Counted from the stretch's first letter, positions 1 to 7,074 are shown. The stretch is 10,421 nt of DNA from CADCWN01 sp039810045 (GCA_039810045.1 JBDHWF010000136.1:1-10421), one strand, 5' to 3'. Numbers and translations are program-made. Notes: generated from the letters alone by a model not told the origin.

Positions 1-956
1 GTAGACTCAATGCCGACCGCCCAGTGAGCGAGAAAGCGCCGTATAGCTTCCGCGCTACTGGATCAGTGATCAAGTTCCCTGGCTTCCTGGCGGTCTACCG
101 CGAAGGGCGCGATGATGGGGCCGATGATGAACTCGATAAAGACGCCCTGCCCGTGCTAACAGCAGGCGAACTGCTCGACCTGCTCAAGCTCTCGCCAGAG
201 CAACACTTCACCCAGCCACCACCACGCTTCACCGAAGCGAGCCTGGTCAAAGCGTTGGAGGAACAGGGGATTGGGCGGCCAAGTACCTATGCAGCCACTG
301 TCGCCACCCTCCAAACGCGCTTCTACGCGGAGATGAATGAGAAGCGCCTACAGCCAACCGATCTGGGCCGTGTGGTCAACGACATCCTAGTGGAGCATTT
401 CCCGGCGATCTTCGATATCGGCTTCACCTCACGGATGGAGGAAGAACTCGACGAAATCGCCGCCGGGGAACGCCCGTGGGTGCCAGTGCTGCAAGAGTTC
501 TACGGCCCGTTTGCTGCATCAGTGGAGCAAGCCGAAGGATCGGTTGGGCGCGTCAAAGTGGCCGATGAGCCGACCGATGAAATCTGTGAGAACTGCGGCA
601 AACCGATGGTGATCAAACTCGGCAGGTTTGGGAAATTCCTCGCCTGTACTGGCTTCCCCGAGTGCAAGACCACGCGGAATATCGCGCAGGGCACGGGCGT
701 CACCTGTCCGAAGTGCAAGCAACACGAGATTGTTGTCAAGCGTTCGCGTAAAGGTGGTCGTGTCTTCTACGGTTGTAACGGTTATCCAGAGTGTGACTTT
801 ACATCGTGGGATCGCCCGCTACCAACCCCTTGCCCAGCCTGTGGTGGCCTGATGGTCGAAGCTGGGAAGCGTGGCAGTGGCGCACGTTGTATCGTGTGTG
901 GCAATACCTCACGCGAAGGAGTCGCCGCAAACCAGGAACTGGTTACTGCTGACTAA
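1..956 (+). CDS. topA: DNA topoisomerase I (TopA), C-terminal part, 5' truncated
   Basis: Type IA topoisomerase that relaxes negatively supercoiled DNA. The reading frame is already open at base 3 and runs to TAA at 954-956. The GTG at 24 is an internal valine, because the residues before it continue the protein, so the catalytic Tyr domain lies outside the window. Numbered from that GTG, residues 7-27 (YSFRATGSVIKFPGF...) and 65-90 (PPPRFTEASLVKALEEQGIG then RPSTYA) are standard topoisomerase IA core motifs. Three C-terminal four-cysteine zinc ribbons follow: C188/C191/C208/C214, C228/C231/C251/C257 and C270/C273/C289/C292. These bind single-stranded DNA in bacterial TopA. The family assignment is very secure; the length of the missing N-terminus cannot be seen. 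A weak hairpin at 970-1010 may end the transcript before hslV. Confidence 0.96.
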   Translation, partial: RLNADRPVSEKAPYSFRATGSVIKFPGFLAVYREGRDDGADDELDKDALPVLTAGELLDLLKLSPEQHFTQPPPRFTEASLVKALEEQGIGRPSTYAATVATLQTRFYAEMNEKRLQPTDLGRVVNDILVEHFPAIFDIGFTSRMEEELDEIAAGERPWVPVLQEFYGPFAASVEQAEGSVGRVKVADEPTDEICENCGKPMVIKLGRFGKFLACTGFPECKTTRNIAQGTGVTCPKCKQHEIVVKRSRKGGRVFYGCNGYPECDFTSWDRPLPTPCPACGGLMVEAGKRGSGARCIVCGNTSREGVAANQELVTAD

Positions 957-969
957 GCAGCCCAAGGTA

Positions 970-1010
970 AAGCAGCCCCCAGCGCCAACGGCGAACAAGC
1001 TGGGGTGCTT
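970..1010 (+). terminator. Possible topA terminator hairpin, no T-tract
   Basis: CCCCAGC (977-983) pairs with GCTGGGG (999-1005). After a two-base bulge, AAGCA (970-974) pairs with TGCTT (1006-1010). The 15-base loop holds a small GCC-AAC-GGC hairpin. It begins 13 bases after the topA stop. There is no T-run after it, so it may be a weak terminator, an mRNA-stabilising 3' end or a processing site. I saw no convincing promoter between it and hslV at 1072, so hslVU may be partly co-transcribed with topA. Confidence 0.4.
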
Positions 1011-1071
1011 GCCCAGCCTGTAGCAGAGCGGCAAGGCAAAAAATCGCCACGATCAATACAGAGGTGCGCCA

Positions 1072-1671
1072 ATGACCAGCAGTTCTCGACCACGCGCGCA
1101 CGCCACCACGATCCTCGCCGTCAAACGTGATGACCAGGTTGCCATTGCGGGCGATGGACAGGTTACGCTCGGCGATGTTGTCGCCAAGCATAGCGCCCGT
1201 AAAATCCGCCGCCTCTACGATGGGCAAGTCCTGGTGGGCTTCGCTGGCGCAATCGCCGATGCCTTGACCTTGCTGGATCGGTTTGAGGGCCAACTCGAAA
1301 GCTGGCACGGCAATCTCCGCAAAGCCGCAGTCGAAACGGCGAAGGATTGGCGCACTGACCGCGCCACACGGCACCTGGAAGCCGAACTGATCGTCGCTGA
1401 CCAGACGACGGTGCTACTCTTGTCTGGCGATGGCGATGTCCTGGAACCAGATGATGGCGCAGTGGCGATTGGGGCGGGCGGGCCATATGCCTATGCCGCC
1501 GCCAAAGCCTTGCTTGATCATACCGAGCTAGAGGCCAAGGCGATTGTAGAAGCAGCAATGCGGATTACTGCCCGGATCTGTATCTATACCAACGATACGC
1601 TGATGGTCGAGGCAATCGCGGCGGATGATCCCAACGCCGAGGCAGACACCACCGAGATCGCCCAGAGATAG
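1072..1671 (+). CDS. hslV: ATP-dependent protease proteolytic subunit HslV
   Basis: Peptidase subunit of the HslVU (ClpQY) protease. It forms a cytoplasmic double hexameric ring related to proteasome beta subunits and degrades substrates fed by HslU. At 199 aa it is slightly longer than E. coli HslV because of an 11-residue prosegment: ...R-A-H-A then Thr12-Thr13-Ile, so Thr12 is the predicted N-terminal nucleophile (mature Thr1). Asp28 (mature 17) in AGDGQVTLG and Lys44 (mature 33) are the expected active-site residues, and ICIYTN (169-174) is a family signature. The usual GSGG motif reads G134-A-G-G137, so the serine at mature position 124 is alanine, which is unusual. The start is ATG with GAGGTG at 1061-1066, 5 bases upstream; no internal start lies nearer Thr12. 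It ends 26 bases before hslU, so the two form an operon. Confidence 0.95.
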   Translation: MTSSSRPRAHATTILAVKRDDQVAIAGDGQVTLGDVVAKHSARKIRRLYDGQVLVGFAGAIADALTLLDRFEGQLESWHGNLRKAAVETAKDWRTDRATRHLEAELIVADQTTVLLLSGDGDVLEPDDGAVAIGAGGPYAYAAAKALLDHTELEAKAIVEAAMRITARICIYTNDTLMVEAIAADDPNAEADTTEIAQR

Positions 1672-1697
1672 CCACAATTGGTGGAGTAAAACGACAG

Positions 1698-3089
1698 ATG
1701 GAGAATCTTATTCCAGCAACAATCGTCAGTGCCCTTGATCGCTACATCGTGGGCCAGCGCGAGGCGAAGCGGGCATTGGCGGTGGCCCTACGCTCTCGTT
1801 TCCGCCGCGCCCAACTTCCTGCCGACCTGCGCGATGAAGTGGGGCCGAAGAATATTCTGCTGATCGGGCCCACTGGTGTTGGCAAAACTGAACTCGCTCG
1901 CCGTGTCGCCAAACTCGTTGATGCACCATTCATCAAAGTTGAAGCGACCCGCTTCACCGAAGTAGGATTTGTGGGGCGCGATGTTGAGACAATTATCCGC
2001 GACCTGCTTGAACTGAGTATCGACCAAATCGACGCCCGCCAGTTTGAGGAAATTCGTCCGGCTGCCGAACGCGCGGCTGAGGAACGGATTGCTACCTACT
2101 TGCAGCAACAACGCGAAGGGCAAGCCCCCGCCGTCCGGCGCAGCGCCAGCCGCCGCGGTAGGCGCGGCAGTGCCGCCTCAGCTGCAGTGGAGCCACGCGG
2201 ACTAACGACAGCAGCCAGTAATCAGCAACGGCATCACCTGCTCACGCAGATTCAGGCCAGGCAGCTTGAAGACGATCTGGTTGAGATTGAGGTAGAGGTA
2301 GTGCCGCCTGAACCGTACGCATTCAGTTATGAGGGTGCCGAAGCAGCGGGCCGCATCTTGCGTGGCCCAGCATCCACCAGCCCAGAACGCCGCATCAGGC
2401 GCGTGCCAGTTGCCGAGGCCCGGCGGATTCTGGCTGACGAGGAGGCCGAACGGCTGATCGATTGGGACGCAGTGCTTGACGAGGCGATTCACCGTGTCGA
2501 AGAAGAGGGAATCGTCTTTCTTGATGAAGTCGATAAGATCGTCGGACAGGGTGACGAGAGCGGCCCAACAGTCTCCGATGAAGGCGTCCAACGCGACCTG
2601 TTGCCAATCATCGAAGGAACGACGATCACCACGCGCTATGGGCCAGTCAAGACCGACCACATCCTTTTTATTGGGGCGGGCGCGTTCAACGAGGTCAAAC
2701 CTGCCGACCTGTTACCAGAGTTTCAGGGTCGCTTCCCCCTGCGGGTCGAGCTTGACCCGCTCGGCGAGGAAGAACTCTACGCCATCCTGACGGAGCCAAC
2801 AAACGCCCTGAGCCGCCAATATACGGCACTGCTGGCAACCGAAGGGGTCACGTTAGCCCTGACCGACGAAGCCCTGCACGAAATTGCCGCGGTGGCGGCG
2901 ATGATCAACGAACGCCAGGAAGATATTGGCGCGCGGCGCCTGGTGACGATCCTGGAGCGTGTCCTGGAAGAATTGTCGTTCGACGCCCCTAGCCATGTTG
3001 GTGAAGTGGTGACCGTTGACGCGAGCTATGTTCGCGAACAACTTGGCGATCTCGTCGAAGACGAAGACCTCAGCAAATATATCTTATAA
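1698..3089 (+). CDS. hslU: ATP-dependent protease ATPase subunit HslU
   Basis: AAA+ unfoldase that recognises substrates, unfolds them and threads them into HslV. At 463 aa it is close to the family norm (E. coli 443). Domains in order: N-terminal region with IVGQ..AK (17-24), Walker A GPTGVGKT (57-64), pore loop GFVG (90-93), a charged, low-complexity I-domain (about 110-235, Arg/Ser/Ala-rich at 147-165), Walker B IVFLDEVDK (272-280), sensor-1 region FIGAGAF (324-330), an Arg-finger segment PEFQGRFPLRVEL (340-352) and sensor-2 GARR (411-414). The C-terminus EDLSKYIL matches the tail that docks into HslV and activates it. The pore motif has Phe91 in place of the Tyr usual in GYVG, a conservative aromatic change. 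The ATG has GGTGGAG at 1680-1686, with an 11-base spacer. It is the second gene of hslVU and is followed by a strong hairpin. Confidence 0.96.
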   Translation: MENLIPATIVSALDRYIVGQREAKRALAVALRSRFRRAQLPADLRDEVGPKNILLIGPTGVGKTELARRVAKLVDAPFIKVEATRFTEVGFVGRDVETIIRDLLELSIDQIDARQFEEIRPAAERAAEERIATYLQQQREGQAPAVRRSASRRGRRGSAASAAVEPRGLTTAASNQQRHHLLTQIQARQLEDDLVEIEVEVVPPEPYAFSYEGAEAAGRILRGPASTSPERRIRRVPVAEARRILADEEAERLIDWDAVLDEAIHRVEEEGIVFLDEVDKIVGQGDESGPTVSDEGVQRDLLPIIEGTTITTRYGPVKTDHILFIGAGAFNEVKPADLLPEFQGRFPLRVELDPLGEEELYAILTEPTNALSRQYTALLATEGVTLALTDEALHEIAAVAAMINERQEDIGARRLVTILERVLEELSFDAPSHVGEVVTVDASYVREQLGDLVEDEDLSKYIL

Positions 3090-3115
3090 CCCATCCCGAC
3101 GTATTCGGAGACAAC

Positions 3116-3151
3116 GATCAGGGCTGGCCCTAACTGGGGCCAGCCCTGATC
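3116..3151 (+). terminator. hslVU terminator hairpin (15-bp perfect stem, no T-tract)
   Basis: GATCAGGGCTGGCCC (3116-3130) pairs perfectly with GGGCCAGCCCTGATC (3137-3151) across a six-base loop, TAACTG. It starts 26 bases after the hslU stop. No T-run follows on either strand, so it is either a T-less terminator or a 3'-end stabiliser. Its stem core and loop are nearly identical to the hairpin at 4891-4922. Confidence 0.7.
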
Positions 3152-3170
3152 CTCCAGCCCAAAACACTAT

Positions 3171-3328
3171 GCTCTACAGCAGCTTGCCGCTTGATTGTCG
3201 GGGCCGCAGGCACACCATTACCCCACTCCGAGTCCGCGCAGGCGGACTTTGTGGCCGTAAGCCAGCGAGGCGCGACTGCAGTCGCCAGCCACCCCGCTGG
3301 ACAATCACAACACAAGCGGCGGTAGCGC
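3171..3328. other. Multi-stem structured element of unknown role
   Basis: This gene-free stretch (3090-3457) shows long-range complementarity. GCCGCTTG (3186-3193) pairs with CAAGCGGC (3313-3320), and the adjoining ATTGTC (3194-3199) pairs with GACAAT (3300-3305), giving 14 bp with a 7-base bulge. An outer stem is possible: GCTCTAC (3171-3177) with GTAGCGC (3322-3328), 6 of 7 paired. Two hairpins sit inside: AGTCCGC/GCGGACT (3231-3237/3242-3248, loop GCAG), and CAGCG/CGCTG (3263-3267/3295-3299) enclosing a 14-base perfect palindrome at 3272-3285. I recognise no known RNA family; tRNA, T-box, SRP and RNase P hallmarks are absent. It could be a small RNA, a long 5' UTR element of the downstream lipoprotein gene, or a decayed inverted-repeat element. 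The direction is not determined. Confidence 0.45.
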
Positions 3329-3340
3329 CACTCAACCCCC

Positions 3341-3369
3341 TTGCCAATCTGGCACTGATCCACTACCAT
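3341..3369 (+). promoter_or_regulatory. Candidate sigma-70 promoter of the solute-binding lipoprotein gene
   Basis: TTGCCA (3341-3346, five of six to TTGACA), a 17-base spacer, then TACCAT (3364-3369, four of six to TATAAT). Transcription would start near 3376, giving a 5' UTR of about 80 bases before the ATG at 3458. This is a consensus match only. Confidence 0.45.
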
Positions 3370-3457
3370 ATGCGTACGTACACCACGGGTGCAGGCACGC
3401 ATTGAACACCTGCGTCTGTACGACACCGAATTTGTTACCCGAAACGGAGGGCAGGCG

Positions 3458-4864
3458 ATGGCTGATCTGCAGCGCGACGGTGGGGAGACGAGCTGGACAA
3501 CCCTGAACCGTCGACAATTCATCCGTCGTTTTGGTGGTGCAGCAGTCGGCCTTGCAGTGCTACCCTTGCTGGGGGCCTGTACCACAAATACGAGTACCCC
3601 AACGACCCTCCCAACCGAGACCCCTGATACGAACAATCAACCTGCCACCCCAACCGTCTCTGGGCGTCGAACCGTACAGGCTGGCACCACACTCAATCTG
3701 CTCCTCACTGGTAGCCCAGCCCCCGCTGCTGATGATCGCCTGCGTGATCTCGCGCTGGAATGGGGCCGCGACCATGACGTGACGATCACCATCGAGACGG
3801 TCGGGGAAGCAGGGCTCCAGGCGCGGTTGGCGTCGCCATCTGGAACGACAGGCGTTGATATTGTTGGCTGTCGCGATAACCTGCCCTGGTTGCATTCCAG
3901 CCTTTTTGCCGATCTCTCTGCCGAAGCAGAAGAACTCGCCACAACCTTTGGTGGTTACTACGAAACCGCGGCAATGCAGGCGCACGTTGATGGCGTCTGG
4001 CGGGCAGTGCCATTCAGTATCATCCCCAGCGCCATCATTTACCGCACTGACTGGCTCAAAGCAGCCGGGGCCAGTACCTTTCCAACAAATCTGGATGACC
4101 TGAAAGCCCTGAGCAAAACCTGGAAGGCCGCACGGCATCCGTTTGGCGCACCTGCCGGACGCTCAGCGGAAGACCCGCGCGCCCTCTGGCACGGTGTACT
4201 CTGGGGCTTTGGCGGGCGGATCACCGAGGCCGACGGCAAGAAAATCGCCATCAATAGCGCGGAGACCAGCGCGGCAATCACCTGGGCCAAGGAGTTCTGG
4301 AACGAAGGCTGCATTGCCGAAGGGTTGCTCTGGGACGACAGCGGCAATAATCTGGCCTACACGAATGCACAAATCGCCGCTACCCTCAATAGTCCCGGCC
4401 TCTACCTCAAACTGAAACAAGAGGCCCCAGCCATCGCCGCAGTATCGGCGTTAGCCCCCTTCCCCGCTGGGCCAGCGGGCGAGGCTACGCCTGTCACGAC
4501 TCGCGCTCATGCCGTGCTACAAACAGCGCCCAATCCCACCGCAGCACGGGCGTTTCTGCTCTGGCTAGGGCAGCGCGAACAAACCGAACGTTATCTCGCG
4601 GCAGGCGCAGGAGCGTTCGTCGCCGCCTTGCGTGGCTTTGAGGATAGCCCAATCTGGGCGCAAGACCCGCAGCTAGGAGCCTTCCTGACGGCAGCACAGC
4701 AGGGCCGCTGGGTGGGCTGGCCCGCCAAACCATCACAAGCGGCTGATACCACCGTCAACAACTTTATCGTGGTTGATATGTTCGCCAATGTCTTTGCGGG
4801 AAAGAATATTCAGTTATCGATTGGCGAGGCCGAATCCGCGCTGCGCGGGATCTATCCCTCGTAA
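3458..4864 (+). CDS. Extracellular solute-binding protein (family 1-like), Tat-type lipoprotein
   Basis: Predicted 468-aa exported lipoprotein with the fold of ABC-transporter substrate-binding proteins for sugars and related solutes. The N-terminus carries a twin-arginine motif (N-RRQFIRR at 17-24), a hydrophobic stretch (about 25-40) and a lipobox LLGAC with Cys41 as the lipidation site. A Thr/Pro-rich linker (about 42-68) follows, then the binding domain: DIVG near the N-lobe, IYRTDWLKAAG, a segment with P-x-NLDDL, and a C-lobe with ITWAKEFW. An upstream in-frame ATG at 3389 exists, but the ATG at 3458 has GGAGGG at 3446-3451 with a 6-base spacer and puts the Tat motif at the usual distance, so it is preferred. 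No permease or ATPase gene is adjacent, so the ligand and transporter partners are unknown. The fold assignment is from residue patterns and fairly safe; the substrate is not. Confidence 0.85.
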   Translation: MADLQRDGGETSWTTLNRRQFIRRFGGAAVGLAVLPLLGACTTNTSTPTTLPTETPDTNNQPATPTVSGRRTVQAGTTLNLLLTGSPAPAADDRLRDLALEWGRDHDVTITIETVGEAGLQARLASPSGTTGVDIVGCRDNLPWLHSSLFADLSAEAEELATTFGGYYETAAMQAHVDGVWRAVPFSIIPSAIIYRTDWLKAAGASTFPTNLDDLKALSKTWKAARHPFGAPAGRSAEDPRALWHGVLWGFGGRITEADGKKIAINSAETSAAITWAKEFWNEGCIAEGLLWDDSGNNLAYTNAQIAATLNSPGLYLKLKQEAPAIAAVSALAPFPAGPAGEATPVTTRAHAVLQTAPNPTAARAFLLWLGQREQTERYLAAGAGAFVAALRGFEDSPIWAQDPQLGAFLTAAQQGRWVGWPAKPSQAADTTVNNFIVVDMFANVFAGKNIQLSIGEAESALRGIYPS

Positions 4865-4890
4865 GCAAAACCTGCTCACGGCGATACGAA

Positions 4891-4922
4891 AAAGGGGCTG
4901 GCGTAATTGCGCCAGCCCCTTT
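4891..4922. terminator. Bidirectional intrinsic terminator between convergent genes
   Basis: AAAGGGGCTGGCG (4891-4903) pairs with CGCCAGCCCCTTT (4910-4922), a 13-bp perfect stem with the six-base loop TAATTG. The A-run on the left arm (4889-4893) gives a T5 tract for transcripts of the minus-strand gene, and TTT lies at the end of the right arm for the plus-strand gene. It sits between the stop at 4862-4864 (+) and the stop at 4948-4950 (-), so one element serves both genes. Confidence 0.85.
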
Positions 4923-4947
4923 CCATGCTGTCCCAGCCGATCAGCAC

Positions 4948-6105
4948 TCAGGCACCGTAGACATATTGGAATTCGAAGCGATAGTTGCCATAGAGCAGGT
5001 AGATCCCTGGGCTATTGCGGTAATCGTTGGTATTCGGCGCGTTACGGACATCGATCAAGAAGCCGCCCTTGAACTGCTGCAAGACGAGCGTCTTCACTTC
5101 CTCATTGTTTGTAGTGGCATAGCCAAGCAGTTGCCGTACCTGTGGATTATCGCGCCAGACTTTCCCAAATCCGCGCTGCGGATTATAGAGGTTGGGAACC
5201 GGGGCGTTCCCGCCGCCAGGGTCCTGCCCTTCAGTCCAGGTATCGTTGAATGAGAGCCAATTGCCCTGCGTCGGATATGAACCAGCCTCAGAAGCGATCA
5301 CGTAGATCATCCGGGTCGATTCGCGCCAGATCATCACGCCACGTTCGAATGGTTGGATCACGCCATTCTCAGTCGCTTCAGTGCCAGTGGGCAACCCAAG
5401 CCGAACACGCACCCCAAGATTGTTGCGATAGAGTTGCCCACGCGCCCCCGTGACATCGTATGGCAAGGCCATGTTGGGGCTGAGCGCGCCCACGATGCGC
5501 CGCCCAAACTGCCCAAGTAAGATATTGTACGGGGCCTGGTTCTCCGGGTGCATCTCAAAGCGGGCGCGCTCGAAGTATTGCACCTGATAGGGCTTCCCAT
5601 CCTCCAGAATTTCCTCAAAAACTTCGGAGATTGGGTAGCCAAACTGTGCCAGATCACCATTGGCCTCCCAATAAGTACGGAAGGCTCCACTAAGGTTATG
5701 CCCCGTAGCGTCAAAGTAGGCGGCACCAGAGGCTGGCGGTGCGCTCGATGCCCGAGGATGATTGGGATCGGTCAGATACAACATTCGCCCAAACTGCCCA
5801 AGCAGCACTTTGTAGGGATCATTGTTCTCAGGGTGATACTCAAAACGACTCCGCTCGAAATACTGCACCTGGTATTCTTTGCCATCTTCCAATCGCTCGG
5901 CAAAGACTGCGGTAATCGGATAGCCATGAATCGCCAGATTGCCGTGGTTACGCCAGTAGGTCAGAAATGGCTCGTCGATACACTGCTGCGTTTCGTTGAA
6001 GCATTGTTGGTCTGCGGCCTGTACTCGCGCAACCAGTGAAACCTGCCCCATCGTGAGCAGGGCAATAGCAACAATCAGACTGAGCATTCGCCGAGATGTA
6101 CGCAT
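4948..6105 (-). CDS. Secreted repeat protein with FGYPI / QYFER modules
   Basis: A 385-aa exported protein of unknown function. A Sec signal peptide (1-30, MRTSRR then a hydrophobic core) ends at ...ARVQA|ADQQ. Two full tandem modules follow. Module 1 (about 35-110) has FLTYWRNHGNLAIHGYPIT, EDGKEYQVQYFERSRFEYHP and LLGQFGR. Module 2 (about 130-204) has FRTYWEANGDLAQFGYPIS, EDGKPYQVQYFERARFEMHP and LLGQFGR. Two shorter, diverged units follow at about 230-270 (LGLPTGTE...QPFERGVMIW...IYVI) and 322-373 (VRQLLGYATTNNEE...QQFKGGFLI...IYLLYGN). I know this architecture from many secreted Chloroflexota proteins, where it usually flanks other domains; here it makes up the whole protein. A structural, surface or binding role is plausible but unproven. 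The ATG has AAAGGAG at 6115-6121 with a 9-base spacer. An operator-like dyad lies upstream at 6194-6215. Confidence 0.85.
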   Translation of the reverse strand: MRTSRRMLSLIVAIALLTMGQVSLVARVQAADQQCFNETQQCIDEPFLTYWRNHGNLAIHGYPITAVFAERLEDGKEYQVQYFERSRFEYHPENNDPYKVLLGQFGRMLYLTDPNHPRASSAPPASGAAYFDATGHNLSGAFRTYWEANGDLAQFGYPISEVFEEILEDGKPYQVQYFERARFEMHPENQAPYNILLGQFGRRIVGALSPNMALPYDVTGARGQLYRNNLGVRVRLGLPTGTEATENGVIQPFERGVMIWRESTRMIYVIASEAGSYPTQGNWLSFNDTWTEGQDPGGGNAPVPNLYNPQRGFGKVWRDNPQVRQLLGYATTNNEEVKTLVLQQFKGGFLIDVRNAPNTNDYRNSPGIYLLYGNYRFEFQYVYGA

Positions 6106-6193
6106 AGGTTACTGCTCCTTTCGATAATTGCCTCACACCAAAAAACGACACGCCTTTCAGAGTATCCTGGCACCTTGCTAGTCTGCTCTACAG

Positions 6194-6215
6194 CATATCA
6201 GTACTCTCTGATATG
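6194..6215. promoter_or_regulatory. Operator-like inverted repeat upstream of the secreted repeat protein gene
   Basis: CATATCAG (6194-6201) and CTGATATG (6208-6215) form a perfect 8-bp dyad with a six-base spacer. A further CATATCA lies at 6257-6263, 63 bases from the first half-site, close to six helical turns. The site is about 90 bases upstream of the minus-strand ATG at 6105 and about 75 bases after the end of the dehydrogenase operon (6290). It lacks a T-run on either strand, which favours a protein-binding site over a terminator. The binding protein is unknown. Confidence 0.4.
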
Positions 6216-6289
6216 GATGACCAGTCAATCCATTTCTCGCTATTCACATTTTGTAACATATCATCCTGCGTGCACCAGTGCAAGCTTCC

Positions 6290-7063
6290 TCAGCGAGCCC
6301 GAAATGCACCATCAACGGGCAGGGCCACGCCACTGATAAAGGCGGCCGCGTCACTGGCGAGGAAGACTGCGGCATTGGCGACATCGGTCGGCGTACCAAA
6401 TCGCCCCAGGGGGATACTCGCCTGTAGTTGCTGCCGCAATGCCTCTGAGTTGGTTCCCCCAACCGTATTGACAAAATCAGCGACCATCGGTGTATCAGTC
6501 CAAACAGGGCAAAGCGCGTTAACGCGGATATTGTATGGTGCGCCTGCCAGTGCAAGCGATTGCGTCAACTGAATAACCCCTGCCTTTGCCGGGCCATATG
6601 CGCCCAAACCAGGCGTACCACCAAGCCCAGCGACCGACGCCATCATCAGGATTGCGCCCCCAGTATCCTGCATTGCGTGAAAAGCGTGTTTTGCACAGAG
6701 GAATGGGCCAGTAAGATTGACAGCCAACACCCGCTCCCAGTCTTCACGGGACTGCTCGACAATTGAGGCCGCACGCGCGATCCCAGCGTTCGCTACCAGC
6801 AGATCCAGGCGATGCCAGCGCTCGGTTACGACAGACACTGCGGCGATGCAGTCGTCCTCACTGGTAACATCGAGTCGCTGAAAAGAGGCCGAGCCCGCCA
6901 GCCCTGCCTGCGTAATTGCGGCGACCGTTTCCTGACCGCCTGCCTCGTCAATATCAGTGACCAGAACAGCCGCGCCTTCCGCGGCAAACTGCCGGGCAAT
7001 CTCCCGCCCTAACCCTGAACCCGCCCCAGTAATAATCGCGGTCTTCCCAGCTAATCGATTCAT
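6290..7063 (-). CDS. Short-chain dehydrogenase/reductase (classical SDR, NAD-type)
   Basis: A 257-aa classical SDR, a cytoplasmic Rossmann-fold oxidoreductase acting on a hydroxyl/carbonyl pair. Motifs: TGAGSGLG cofactor loop (12-19), NAG (92-94), Asn116, catalytic Ser143, and Tyr156-x-x-x-Lys160 (YGPAK). Asp37 at the end of beta-2 (VTDID) suggests NAD(H) preference. A C-terminal PVDGAF matches the common SDR tail V-DGG, with Ala in place of the second Gly. The start is the ATG at 7061-7063, preceded by AGGAAGG at 7068-7074; a TTG further upstream at 7079-7081 would overlap the previous gene and lacks support. It begins 11 bases after the upstream SDR stop, so the two are an operon. The substrate is not predictable from the sequence; annotations such as 3-oxoacyl-ACP reductase or sugar alcohol dehydrogenase would be guesses. 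Confidence 0.9.
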   Translation of the reverse strand: MNRLAGKTAIITGAGSGLGREIARQFAAEGAAVLVTDIDEAGGQETVAAITQAGLAGSASFQRLDVTSEDDCIAAVSVVTERWHRLDLLVANAGIARAASIVEQSREDWERVLAVNLTGPFLCAKHAFHAMQDTGGAILMMASVAGLGGTPGLGAYGPAKAGVIQLTQSLALAGAPYNIRVNALCPVWTDTPMVADFVNTVGGTNSEALRQQLQASIPLGRFGTPTDVANAAVFLASDAAAFISGVALPVDGAFRAR

Positions 7064-7074
7064 CGCACCTTCCT

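Noticed and set aside
24..956. GTG at 24 as the true start of a short topoisomerase-like gene
   Set aside because: The frame is open upstream to base 3 with topoisomerase-like residues, so this is the tail of a longer topA.
3016..3405. Plus-strand 129-codon open frame running from inside hslU into the gap
   Set aside because: It begins in hslU in another frame and crosses the terminator and hairpins; no ribosome binding site or domain pattern was seen.
3389..3457. Upstream ATG at 3389 as start of the solute-binding lipoprotein
   Set aside because: It would put the Tat motif about 40 residues in and lacks a Shine-Dalgarno sequence; the ATG at 3458 has a strong one.
3130..3636. Minus-strand 168-codon open frame over the hslU-lipoprotein gap
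   Set aside because: It overlaps the hslU terminator and the Tat signal region of a well-supported gene, has a low-complexity Arg/Val/Ser/Pro composition, and matches no family I recognise.
6271..6282. Dyad TGCAC-CA-GTGCA as a terminator of the SDR operon
   Set aside because: The two-base loop is too tight for a hairpin and no T-tract follows on the minus strand.
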